A stretch of DNA of 40,952 bases from CAZFPN01 sp044370655. GTDB taxonomy: Bacteria; Pseudomonadota; Alphaproteobacteria; Rickettsiales; Deianiraeaceae. Positions 9,337 through 17,494 of this stretch are shown here, piece after piece (within the stretch, counting starts at the first letter, position 1; each line of letters begins with the position of its first letter). Under the pieces are notes generated by a model. The model saw only the letters and a program-made list of their open reading frames with translations, made no database searches and had not been told where the DNA came from. The position numbers and the translations under genes were made by a program. The stretch is taken from assembly GCA_044370655.1 (NCBI GenBank), contig JBILVD010000002.1, forward strand, positions 1-40,952, written 5' to 3'.

Positions 9337-10077
9337 TTAGAATGTTGAGGATGATATCACAGGGTAGATCTTTCCTTCAAGTATAACTTCGCTTTTGCTT
9401 TCAAAGTCGCTTTTATAACCTAATAAAAGAGAGTATCCTTTAAAATAAGATAGGGCTTCTAGGGTTTTAATTTCTACACCTGTAAAAATGCAATATAAAG
9501 CCTTGCGAACCTCCCCAACTCTTTTTGTTCTTGTAATAAGCTCTTGACCTATGTAGCAACCTTTTTCAAAGCTAATAGCACCTGCCTGCTCATAACCATA
9601 CTCCAAAATGATTGATTTTTCTTGCTTAAGCTCTAAAAAACCTTCTGGCAAGCATAATTTAATTCTTTCTAGGTTGTATTCATCTTCCGATTGCGTATTT
9701 TCAATTAAGGGTTTATCTTTATTTTCAAGCAAAAACCTGCCTTCAAAATTTCCTTCCTTCCAATTTAAAAGGAATTTACTTGAGGCAAAAACTTGAAAAT
9801 TAGTTTTCTCTATTGAGATTTCATCTAGTAAGTCGTAATATTTAATTATTTTTTTAAAACCATCTACACAATTCTTGTTTATGTCAATAAAAACCTCCCC
9901 TCTTTTTAGATAAATAAAGAAATCATACAAAAATCTTCCTTTTGAGTTTAGTAAAGCGGAGAATAGAAATCCGTCTTCTTTGAGTTTTTTTAAATCTGCC
10001 GTTATAAGACCATTTAAAAATTGAATTGCATTCTTTACTGTAATTTTTAAAACAGCTCTTGAAGAAATGTAAAACAT
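9337..10077 (-). CDS. ygfZ: YgfZ/IBA57-type folate-binding iron-sulfur cluster assembly protein
   Basis: This 246-residue protein belongs to the GcvT-like YgfZ/CAF17 family, which binds tetrahydrofolate and helps build or repair [4Fe-4S] clusters in a subset of enzymes. The diagnostic signature K-G-C-Y-x-G-Q-E is present (FEKGCYIGQEL, near residue 177), including the conserved Cys. The N-terminal FLNGLITADLKKL stretch is also typical. It begins 6 bases after the rnhA stop, so the two are probably one transcript, with gp15 81 bases further on. Confidence 0.88.
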   Translation of the reverse strand: MFYISSRAVLKITVKNAIQFLNGLITADLKKLKEDGFLFSALLNSKGRFLYDFFIYLKRGEVFIDINKNCVDGFKKIIKYYDLLDEISIEKTNFQVFASSKFLLNWKEGNFEGRFLLENKDKPLIENTQSEDEYNLERIKLCLPEGFLELKQEKSIILEYGYEQAGAISFEKGCYIGQELITRTKRVGEVRKALYCIFTGVEIKTLEALSYFKGYSLLLGYKSDFESKSEVILEGKIYPVISSSTF

Positions 10078-10083
10078 TTTTAC

Positions 10084-10602
10084 TTATCTATTTTTTTCAA
10101 CTTCTAGCTTTGCAAGAGCATCTGCCATTTCATTGTGTTCATGCCCTGCATGAGCCTTAACCCAATGCCATTCTATATTTAATTCGTTTGAAATAGCGTC
10201 TAGTTCCTTCCAAAGTTCAACATTTTTAACATCTTTAAAGTGTTTTTTCTTCCAAGTTTCTATCCATTCCGTAATGCCTTTTTGAACATATGTGCTGTCT
10301 GTAAAAACTTTAACTTTCATGTTTTTGTCAGGAATTGCCTTTAAGCCTTCTATAGCACCCATAAGCTCCATTTTGTTGTTTGTTGTTAGTTTGTGACCAC
10401 CCGAAATTTTTATAATCTCATTATCTTTAATTAGAATAGCGGCGTATCCTCCAGGCCCTGGATTGCCAGAGCATGCACCATCTGTGTAAATTTCTATCAT
10501 TGAAATTTCTTCTTTCGCTTCTTTATCCTGAGGCTGTTCTGCATTTGCAACACTTTTTTCTTCCTCTTCGGTTTGAATTTTTACATCTAATTCTTCCTGC
10601 AT
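10084..10602 (-). CDS. rnhA: Ribonuclease HI with an acidic N-terminal extension
   Basis: RNase HI cuts the RNA strand of RNA-DNA hybrids. All four catalytic acids are in recognisable motifs: IYTDGACSGNPGPGG (Asp), NNKMELMG (Glu), VFTDSTYV (Asp), and MADALAK at the C terminus (Asp). The catalytic domain begins at Met35 (MIEIYTDG). The reading frame continues 34 residues upstream with a highly acidic, Glu/Gln-rich sequence. If translation starts at the internal ATG (10500) the protein is a normal-sized 138 residues. Both starts lack a good Shine-Dalgarno sequence, so the extension is possible but unproven. Confidence 0.94.
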   Translation of the reverse strand: MQEELDVKIQTEEEEKSVANAEQPQDKEAKEEISMIEIYTDGACSGNPGPGGYAAILIKDNEIIKISGGHKLTTNNKMELMGAIEGLKAIPDKNMKVKVFTDSTYVQKGITEWIETWKKKHFKDVKNVELWKELDAISNELNIEWHWVKAHAGHEHNEMADALAKLEVEKNR

Positions 10603-10691
10603 AAATTTAAAAATTTTTTAGTTTGACATTTAATGTATAATTATTTAATAAAATGCAAGCTCCTTTGTAAAAAAAAAGACTTTTTAAAAAA

Positions 10692-11768
10692 ATGAATACA
10701 GAAAAACACGACTTTAAACACACGATAAGCCGTTTCATATTTTTTGGCGGGATATTTCTTTTATTATTTTTGTTTGTAAAAAAAATTAGTACAGTTTTAA
10801 CTCCATTTGTTCTTTCTTTTATAATATCATATGCATTTGCTCCCTTTGTTTATAAAATACAGCATATGCTAAAGCTAGGAAGAAGCTTCTCTTCCGGCAT
10901 TATAGTCATTTTTATATACATAATATTTATCTTAATTTTAACGGTTGGAACTCCCATTTTATACAATCAAGCAATTTCTTTAATAAAGGTTATCCCCACC
11001 GTTTTATTTTTTATTGAAGCAAAAATTTTGCCTTTAATACCAGATTATATAGCAGTTATTTACAAAGAAACAAGCCGGAATGTTAATTTTGACAACATAA
11101 TAACCTCTCTTTTTTCTTTTGATAAAAAAGATTTATTTGCAAAAGCTTATAATTCTGGCATCGTTCTTGTTAATGTTTTTTCTACCTTCTTTCTTGTGCC
11201 AATTTTAACATTTTATATTTTACGAGACTGGAATAAAATACACAAATCAACACTAAATATTATCCCTATACATTACAAGCAAGAATTTGAAAAGATAATT
11301 CACGAGATAAGAAAAAAAGTTTCTGCTTACATAGTAGGAGAGCTTTATGCGATTTTTATACTTTCAGTTATGTATGGAGTTGGTTTAACCTTTACAGGGC
11401 TTAAGTTTGGTTTTTTTATTGGGGTTTTAACTGCCGTTTTTTCCATCATTCCTTACATCGGCTTTGCAATTTGCTTTATATCTGCAATGCTAATTGCCCT
11501 TGCAACAAATGTTTCAACGCTTGAAATAGTTTCAATTGTAAGCGTTTTTTTAGTTGTTCAAACTGTTGAATCTAACTACATTATACCAAAATTTGTCGGA
11601 GGAAAGGTCGGCTTACATCCAATGTGGATTATTTTTGGTCTACTTGCGGGCGGAAGTTTGCTAGGATTTATCGGGCTTTTGCTTGCAATTCCCATTACAA
11701 CAATTATAAGTGTTTTAATAAAACATTACATAGAAAAATATAAACATAGTGAATATTATGAAGACTAA
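10692..11768 (+). CDS. AI-2E/PerM family membrane transporter
   Basis: This 358-residue protein has about eight hydrophobic segments and the layout of the AI-2E transporter/PerM family: two helices at the N terminus, a soluble central part (about 100-150), then helices including the FTGLKFGFFIGVLTAVFSIIPYIG stretch and a C-terminal GLLLAIPITT. Family members are putative permeases or efflux proteins, and the substrate cannot be told from sequence. Its stop overlaps the likely bamD start by 11 bases, so the genes are translationally linked. A TTGACA lies at 10623-10628, but only weak -10 candidates follow. Confidence 0.88.
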   Translation: MNTEKHDFKHTISRFIFFGGIFLLLFLFVKKISTVLTPFVLSFIISYAFAPFVYKIQHMLKLGRSFSSGIIVIFIYIIFILILTVGTPILYNQAISLIKVIPTVLFFIEAKILPLIPDYIAVIYKETSRNVNFDNIITSLFSFDKKDLFAKAYNSGIVLVNVFSTFFLVPILTFYILRDWNKIHKSTLNIIPIHYKQEFEKIIHEIRKKVSAYIVGELYAIFILSVMYGVGLTFTGLKFGFFIGVLTAVFSIIPYIGFAICFISAMLIALATNVSTLEIVSIVSVFLVVQTVESNYIIPKFVGGKVGLHPMWIIFGLLAGGSLLGFIGLLLAIPITTIISVLIKHYIEKYKHSEYYED

Positions 11769-12402
11769 ACTATTAACAATTCTGCTTGCATCAATTTTGT
11801 TTGCTTGTAATAATAAAAAAATTGAAAAACCTGAAGTTCTTTACCAAAAAGCACTTAAAGCAACGTATAAAGGTAATTTTGAAACTGCATCTCGGTATTT
11901 ATCACAAATAGATGAAAATTACCCATATACAGAGTATGCAACAAACTCACTAATTCTACTCTCATATGTAAATTATAAAAAGGGAGAATACTCAGAGTTG
12001 ATACCAATTGTTGATATTTTCATCAAAACAAATCCTAGAGATGATAATGTCCCTTATCTTTTGTATCTTAAAGGGATGAGTTTTTATAATCAAATTAAAA
12101 ATCATAAAAAAGATAAGCAAATTTTGTATGAGTTTATAGCGATTAACTCTCAACTATCGGCAAATTTTCCAAACACAGAATATGCAAGGCAAATCAATCA
12201 AAAATCTTACTTTGTTAAAAATTTAATTGCAAACGGAGAGCTTGATGTTGCAATTCAATATCAAAAAAAAGGAGATTGCACCGCCTCAGTAGCTAGATAC
12301 TTAGAAATAATGCCATTTTTAGAAGGTAAAAATAAAGAACTTGCAAAAGCAAATATTAAATTATGTCTTGATGCTCTTGGAATTAAAAATCATAATTTTT
12401 AG
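11758..12402 (+). CDS. bamD: Outer membrane assembly lipoprotein BamD
   Basis: BamD is an essential lipoprotein of the beta-barrel assembly machine. The N terminus (MKTKLLTILLASILFACNN) is a lipoprotein signal peptide with Cys17 as the lipidation site. The body is TPR-like helices with the typical YQKALKATYKGNFETA and FPNTEYARQ stretches. I chose the ATG at 11758 rather than the GTG at 11749 because it places a normal-length signal peptide. The protein has 214 residues, slightly shorter than E. coli BamD. glyQ starts 3 bases after the stop. BamE is encoded separately at 35384. Confidence 0.92.
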   Translation: MKTKLLTILLASILFACNNKKIEKPEVLYQKALKATYKGNFETASRYLSQIDENYPYTEYATNSLILLSYVNYKKGEYSELIPIVDIFIKTNPRDDNVPYLLYLKGMSFYNQIKNHKKDKQILYEFIAINSQLSANFPNTEYARQINQKSYFVKNLIANGELDVAIQYQKKGDCTASVARYLEIMPFLEGKNKELAKANIKLCLDALGIKNHNF

Positions 12403-12405
12403 AAT

Positions 12406-13257
12406 ATGAAACCTTATTATTTTGATGAAATCTTGCAAACTTTGGAAAACTTTTGGACAAGGGAGGCAGACTGTATTTTACTTAGTAGTTTTGATGGAGA
12501 AGTAGGGGCTGGAACCTTAGCTCCATACACGGCTCTTGAAACTGTGAAAAGACATAAATGGAATGTGTGCTACCCTCAATATTCAAGGAGACCTACGGAC
12601 GGTAGATTTGGAGAAAATCCAAACAGACTTTCCGCATATTATCAATTTCAAGTTATTTTGAAGCCATTTCCTCAAAACGCAAGAGAGCTTTACCTTAAAA
12701 GCCTTGAAGAATTTGACATAACCTCCTCCACTCATGATATAAGATTTTTAGAAGATGACTGGGAAAATCCCTCAATTGGAGCCTCCGGACTAGGTTTTGA
12801 AGTGTGGATAAATGGTATGGAATGCACGCAATGGACTTATATGCAACAAATTGGTGGAATTGAACTTGAAATAATACCTTGCGAAATAACATATGGTATT
12901 GAAAGGCTTGCAATGTATATTCAAAATAAAGATAACATTTTTGATATAGAATGGAACAAGTCTGGAGTGAAGTATGGAGACGTTTTTAAGGAAAGGGAGA
13001 TTCAATTTTCCCATTATTATAAAAATCAAGTAAAACCTGATTTATTAAGTCGTAATTTTATCGAGCATGAGGTGGAAGCCTCAAGGCTTTGCAAGGAAGG
13101 TCTCTTCTATCCTGCTTTTGAAATGGCACTTAAAGCTTCCGCAATGCTTAATATATTAGACGCAAGGGGGGCAATTTCTCAAATTGAGCGTGCAAATTAT
13201 ATACTAAGGGTGCGAACTTTGGTAAAGGAAATCCTTACGGGTTTTAAGCACTCCTAA
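12406..13257 (+). CDS. glyQ: Glycyl-tRNA synthetase alpha subunit
   Basis: GlyQ is the catalytic subunit of the bacterial alpha2beta2 glycyl-tRNA synthetase. At 283 residues it matches the family. The class II core motifs are visible: VGAGTLAPYTAL, the long PQYSRRPTDGRFGENPNRL stretch (motif 2) and EITYGIERLAMY (motif 3). glyS, the beta subunit needed for tRNA binding, normally follows directly but is not here: the downstream DNA is a small opposing gene. glyS must be elsewhere if the enzyme is functional. Confidence 0.96.
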   Translation: MKPYYFDEILQTLENFWTREADCILLSSFDGEVGAGTLAPYTALETVKRHKWNVCYPQYSRRPTDGRFGENPNRLSAYYQFQVILKPFPQNARELYLKSLEEFDITSSTHDIRFLEDDWENPSIGASGLGFEVWINGMECTQWTYMQQIGGIELEIIPCEITYGIERLAMYIQNKDNIFDIEWNKSGVKYGDVFKEREIQFSHYYKNQVKPDLLSRNFIEHEVEASRLCKEGLFYPAFEMALKASAMLNILDARGAISQIERANYILRVRTLVKEILTGFKHS

Positions 13258-13394
13258 TTTTGCGAAATGTTTCTTATCTGTTAAAGTTTTAGAGTTAAAG
13301 TTGCTCATCTTTTTGTGTTTCATTTTTTGGACGGGTTTATTCTTGGTTTTCATAAAAATCAAATTAGTTAAAGCTATTTTTGGAATGCGTTAGT

Positions 13395-13574
13395 CTAATT
13401 TTCGTTAGAAAAGCACTCCATTCTTTTTGAAGCAGGTATTTTAGTGGTTTTAAGGGCTGTAGCTTTTTTTGGAGCTGTAGCTTTTTTGCTAGTTATAGCT
13501 TTTTTTGGAGCTAATACTTTTTTTTCTACCTTACTTGCGGTTTTTTTTACTGTTGTTTTTACTGTTGCTTTCAT
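13395..13574 (-). CDS. Small Lys/Ala-rich histone H1-like protein
   Basis: This 59-residue frame starts at an ATG (13574) and ends in TAG. About 19 residues are lysine and many of the rest are Ala, Thr or Val, with repeated KKAT/PKKA units (SKKATAPKKATALK). Such composition is typical of histone H1-like DNA-binding proteins, for example chlamydial Hc1/Hc2 tails and AlgP-type proteins. There is no aromatic-rich folded domain, and only the tail (RMECFSNEN) is ordinary. It lies alone between glyQ and purD-ybeY. Expression is unproven. The codons are varied enough (GCA, GCT, GCC; AAA, AAG) to suggest real coding rather than a simple DNA repeat. Confidence 0.6.
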   Translation of the reverse strand: MKATVKTTVKKTASKVEKKVLAPKKAITSKKATAPKKATALKTTKIPASKRMECFSNEN

Positions 13575-13669
13575 AATAAAAATTAATAGTTGTTTTTAAA
13601 GAATATCATAAAAAAATCCCTCTTGCAACTATTTTTTGTATTTTACAACTTTAAATTGAAAAAAGTGAT

Positions 13670-15403
13670 TTAGTCAAAGTTTTGTCTTAGAATTTCATCT
13701 TCCATTTCCTCCATTTTGTGCATCTCCTTCTCTTCTTCATGGTCATAACCTAGTAAATGAAGAGCAGAATGAACAAAAAGATGTGCTAAATGTTCCATAA
13801 AAGTTTTGCCCTGCTCTTTTGCCTCTCGCTTTAAGGTTTCAAGAGAAAGAGCGATGTCTCCCATTAAAATTTGCCCTTCTTCATATTCTTCATTTAAAGG
13901 GAAGGAAAGCACGTTTGTTGGCTTATTTTTCCCTCTATGAAGCTTGTTTAACTCCATAATTTCTTCATCTCCCGTTAAAAGTATGGAAAAATAATATGAT
14001 TTATCTAGCAAATATATCTCTTTTGCAAAATGTGTTTTTAGGGTAATTTTCAATAAGCGTTTAAAAAAGTCGTAGAGACCGATGCCAATTTTTCTCCATT
14101 CTTCATTTGCAAAGTTTATCTCAAAAAAAACCAAGTCTTCCGCTATATCCTTCCTAAATTGCATTCCCTCAAAATGCACCTTAGAAGCCAAATTATAAGC
14201 CTTTTTTCTAGCAATTAACTTAGTTTCTCCAAGTGCCGTAACTCCCAAAACTCTACCGCCGTTTGTCAAAAGTGCGCCTCCTTCAAGTTTTGTGCCAGCG
14301 TGAAATATAAACTCATCATCTCCTAGCTTTTTAGGGAGAGTGATGATATTATTTTTACTTGAAGTTTGAGGGTATCCCTTGCTTGCAAAAACAACACTTA
14401 CAGCAGATTTATGGCTAAATTTTGGTTTAAATCCTGCTAATTTTTCATTTGCAATTCTTTCGCATAAATCGTAAAAATCCCCTTCAAAGCGAGAGAGAAT
14501 GCTTTGTGCTTCTGGGTCTCCAAATCTTACATTAAATTCAAGAACTTTTGCCTCTCCTTCGCACACCATAAGCCCTGCAAAAAGCACTCCTTTGTATTTA
14601 ATTCCTCTTTTTGCAAGCTCTTTTACCACAGGCTCTATTAATGTTTGCGTGAATCTCACTTCTTCCTCAGGCGTTAAAAAAGAGGGGGAAAACGTCCCCA
14701 TTCCACCAGTATTCTCCCCTAAATCATTTTCAAAAATTCTTTTATGGTCGCACGCACTTGTAAAACAAATAACATCTTTTCCGTCTGTAATACCAAATAA
14801 GCTTGCCTCAAAGCCGTCTAAAAATTCTTCTATAACAATTTTTTTGCTTGCTTCTCCAAATTTTCCAGCAAAAAATTCTTCTACGGTTTGTTTTGCATCT
14901 TCCTGATTTTGGCAAATAACAACACCTTTACCAGAGGCGAGACCGTCTGCCTTAATAACAATTGCGGACGTATCAAATGTTTGCAAAAATTTAAAAGCAT
15001 CGTCCTTTTGCTTAAAATCAAAAATTTTATATTTAGCAGTTGGAACGCCCGCTTTTACCAAAACGTCTTTCATAAATATTTTAGAAGATTCAAGGCTAGC
15101 ACCTAGCATTCTAGGGCCAAAGACTTTTTGTCCGTTATCTTCTAAAAAATCTACAATTCCAGCAGAAAGTGGGGCTTCGGGGCCAATAATTGTTAAAGAT
15201 ACGTCTCTTGATTTTATGAAATTTAGAATTTTTTCATGTTCATTTACTTCAATTTCTTCAACATTAAAAACCCGATTTTGAATTAAGTTAGTGCCTCCGT
15301 TGCCTGAAATTACATAAACAAAATTTACCTGAAAAGAGCGTAAAAGAGAAAGAATAATAGCGTGTTCTCTACCTCCATTTCCAATTACAAGCACATTTTT
15401 CAT
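13670..15403 (-). CDS. purD: Fused PurD (GAR synthetase) and YbeY (16S rRNA maturation endoribonuclease)
   Basis: The 577-residue frame joins two complete proteins. Residues 1-422 are phosphoribosylamine-glycine ligase, the second step of purine synthesis: VIGNGGREHAI at the N terminus, an ATP-grasp core with KADGLASGKGVV, and FNVRFGDPEAQ. Residues 423-577 are YbeY: TNVLSFP, MGDIALS and the metal-binding HSALHLLGYDH motif. PurD ends at its usual RKDIAE and YbeY begins immediately, with no linker. The junction contains eight consecutive T residues on the coding strand (14123-14130). With seven T the PurD frame would hit TAA six codons after DIAE, and YbeY could start at TTG (14134). Fusion, slippage or sequencing error therefore need separating. 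The gene is 5 bases downstream of dksA. Confidence 0.9.
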   Translation of the reverse strand: MKNVLVIGNGGREHAIILSLLRSFQVNFVYVISGNGGTNLIQNRVFNVEEIEVNEHEKILNFIKSRDVSLTIIGPEAPLSAGIVDFLEDNGQKVFGPRMLGASLESSKIFMKDVLVKAGVPTAKYKIFDFKQKDDAFKFLQTFDTSAIVIKADGLASGKGVVICQNQEDAKQTVEEFFAGKFGEASKKIVIEEFLDGFEASLFGITDGKDVICFTSACDHKRIFENDLGENTGGMGTFSPSFLTPEEEVRFTQTLIEPVVKELAKRGIKYKGVLFAGLMVCEGEAKVLEFNVRFGDPEAQSILSRFEGDFYDLCERIANEKLAGFKPKFSHKSAVSVVFASKGYPQTSSKNNIITLPKKLGDDEFIFHAGTKLEGGALLTNGGRVLGVTALGETKLIARKKAYNLASKVHFEGMQFRKDIAEDLVFFEINFANEEWRKIGIGLYDFFKRLLKITLKTHFAKEIYLLDKSYYFSILLTGDEEIMELNKLHRGKNKPTNVLSFPLNEEYEEGQILMGDIALSLETLKREAKEQGKTFMEHLAHLFVHSALHLLGYDHEEEKEMHKMEEMEDEILRQNFD

Positions 15404-15408
15404 AAATT

Positions 15409-15888
15409 TTAGGCATTAACTTCTTCTAGGTCTTCATTTGTAGAAGACTGCAAATCGTCATCTTCAATAACTTTTGTTTTTGCTTGTTTTTCTGTATCTT
15501 CTTGAGCCTTAATTGCAAAACGAGAAGTAGGTTTAGCCATAAGTCTTTTAATGCCTATCTCCTTACCGCTTTTTTTACAATAACCATATGTCCCCTTTTG
15601 AATGTCGGTTAATGAAATATCTATCTCATTTAATAAATTTTGCAGTGCTGATATTTTATTGATTGTAATTGCAACCTCAGTTTCAATAAAAGCACGATCC
15701 ATCTCATCTCTTTCATCACTTGCGTTAAGTTCGGAAAGCCTCTTTTCAACCTCAGAAAGATTGTGTTGAGTTTGAAGTCTCCATGTTTCCAAAACTTCCT
15801 TGAAATATTCAAGTTGTTTTTTGTTCATATACTGCTCATCATGAGACGGAGTATAATTTTTAACGATTTCGTTCCTTTTAGCTTTCAT
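15409..15888 (-). CDS. dksA: RNA polymerase-binding transcription factor DksA
   Basis: DksA binds the RNA polymerase secondary channel and, with (p)ppGpp, alters rRNA and amino-acid promoter activity. The start at MKAKRNEIV (159 residues) is preferred. The frame could extend 55 residues upstream, but that leader is hydrophobic and unlike the family. The coiled coil (about 35-100) has the tip region DERDEMDRA. The zinc-finger position reads YGYCKKSGKEIGIKRL...SRFAIKAQ, so only one of the four canonical Cys remains, as in many alphaproteobacterial homologues. It is followed 5 bases later by purD-ybeY. Confidence 0.9.
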   Translation of the reverse strand: MKAKRNEIVKNYTPSHDEQYMNKKQLEYFKEVLETWRLQTQHNLSEVEKRLSELNASDERDEMDRAFIETEVAITINKISALQNLLNEIDISLTDIQKGTYGYCKKSGKEIGIKRLMAKPTSRFAIKAQEDTEKQAKTKVIEDDDLQSSTNEDLEEVNA

Positions 15889-16074
15889 AACTTTTTTAAT
15901 AAGCAAAATATTTCTTGATTTTAGCACTGCAAAAACAAAATGCAAGCTAAAAAAACTATTTTTTTTATATTCAAAAAGCGAATATAAAAAAACCATCAAA
16001 TTGGAAAATAGCTTTTTTAACAAATGTAAATTATAAAAATTTAAAAGGTTCAAATTAACCTTTGAATTCTTTAT

Positions 16075-17250
16075 TTAACTTTTTACTGCTTTTGTTACTT
16101 TTTGTGCTGCATCTTCAAGATTATCCGCAGGAATTATCGCAAGCCCAGAATTAGCTAATATCTTCTTACCAAGCTCCACGTTTGTGCCTTCAAGCCTTAC
16201 AACAAGTGGCACTTTAATGCCTATCTCCTTAGCGGCGGCAATTACACCTTCTGCTATTATATCGCATTTCATAATTCCACCAAAGATATTCACCAAAATT
16301 GCTTTTACCGCAGGGTCGGAAAGAATTATTTTAAACGCTTCCGTTACTTTCTCTTTACTTGCTCCTCCACCAACATCAAGGAAGTTTGCTGGTTCTTCTC
16401 CATAGTATTTAATGATATCCATAGTGGCCATTGCAAGCCCCGCACCATTAACCATACATCCAATTGAACCATTCATTTTAACGTAACTTAAGCCGTATTT
16501 AGAAGCTTCAATTTCAGAAGGCTCTTCTTCGGTTAAGTCCCTCATTTCCATAATGTCAGAATGTTTAAACAGTGCATTATCGTCAAAGTTAAGTTTTGCA
16601 TCAAGTGCTCTAAATGTGCCATCAGCTAGTTTGATAAGTGGGTTAATTTCCACTTGTGAAGCGTCTTTTGCTATAACGGCGTTGTAAATTCCTGTAATTA
16701 CTTTTGTTAAACTTGCAATTTCAACCTTTCCAGAAACTCCAAGTGCAGAAGCGATTGTTCTAATGTGATACCCCTGCACTCCCGTGCTAATGTGAACGCC
16801 AATTTTTACGATTTTCTCTGGAGTTTTGTGAGCTACTTCTTCAATATCCATACCCCCTTCACTTGAAGCTACAAACATTACTGTAGATGTCCCTCTATCT
16901 ACAACTGCGGAAAGATAGAACTCTTTTTCAATATCAGAACCACTCTCAACATAAAGCCTTTTAACAACCTTTCCTTCAGGGCCAGTTTGGTGAGTGATAA
17001 GAGTTTTACCAAGCATTATTTTTGCTTCTCTTTCAATATCCTCCGCTGTTTTGCAAAGCTTAACTCCCCCTGCCTTCCCTCTACCTCCTGCGTGAATTTG
17101 TGCTTTTAATACAAGAAGTTTAGCACCTTCGGATAGTAATTTTTGTGATGCTTTTACGGCTTCTTCAACGGAAAACGCCACAATTCCAACAGGAACAGGA
17201 ACGCCAAATTGACCAAGAACTTGTTTTGCTTGATGTTCGTGAATGTTCAT
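16075..17250 (-). CDS. sucC: Succinyl-CoA synthetase (ADP/GDP-forming) beta subunit
   Basis: SucC carries the ATP-grasp nucleotide-binding domain of the TCA-cycle enzyme that converts succinyl-CoA to succinate with NTP formation. At 391 residues it is full length: MNIHEHQAKQVL start, KAQIHAGGRGKAGGVK, DVGGGASKEKV and IFGGIMKCDIIAEG are all present. sucD normally follows sucC directly, but here the next gene on this strand is dksA 186 bases away, so sucD lies elsewhere. A good promoter candidate lies just upstream (17284-17312). Confidence 0.97.
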   Translation of the reverse strand: MNIHEHQAKQVLGQFGVPVPVGIVAFSVEEAVKASQKLLSEGAKLLVLKAQIHAGGRGKAGGVKLCKTAEDIEREAKIMLGKTLITHQTGPEGKVVKRLYVESGSDIEKEFYLSAVVDRGTSTVMFVASSEGGMDIEEVAHKTPEKIVKIGVHISTGVQGYHIRTIASALGVSGKVEIASLTKVITGIYNAVIAKDASQVEINPLIKLADGTFRALDAKLNFDDNALFKHSDIMEMRDLTEEEPSEIEASKYGLSYVKMNGSIGCMVNGAGLAMATMDIIKYYGEEPANFLDVGGGASKEKVTEAFKIILSDPAVKAILVNIFGGIMKCDIIAEGVIAAAKEIGIKVPLVVRLEGTNVELGKKILANSGLAIIPADNLEDAAQKVTKAVKS

Positions 17251-17283
17251 ACTTTTATTTCTTACTTATTTTACTTTTGTGTT

Positions 17284-17312
17284 TAAATATTTATACTTTC
17301 GCTTTTTGTCAA
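17284..17312 (-). promoter_or_regulatory. Putative sucC promoter
   Basis: On the minus strand a perfect TTGACA (17307-17312) is followed after 17 bp by TATTTA (17284-17289), about 34 bases before the sucC ATG. The -35 is strong and the -10 weak. Confidence 0.45.
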
Positions 17313-17441
17313 GTGGTATTTTTATTTTTTTACAGAAGTGTCAAAAAGATAGCAATTCAAATGTTATTCTTGTAATATTTTTGCAAAATTTTATCTGCAT
17401 AATTTGATAATATTGAATTTTAATTAAATTGATAAAAATGC

Positions 17442-17470
17442 TTGACAATATTAATAATTTTTAAAATTAT
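17442..17470 (+). promoter_or_regulatory. Putative promoter of the alternative oxidase gene
   Basis: TTGACA (17442-17447) is followed after 17 bp by AATTAT (17465-17470, 4/6). The ATG is 24 bases further on. The divergent sucC promoter lies about 130 bp away, leaving room for a shared regulator, but no operator is evident. Confidence 0.45.
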
Positions 17471-17494
17471 ATTAGCAAACGATTAGTTCATTTT

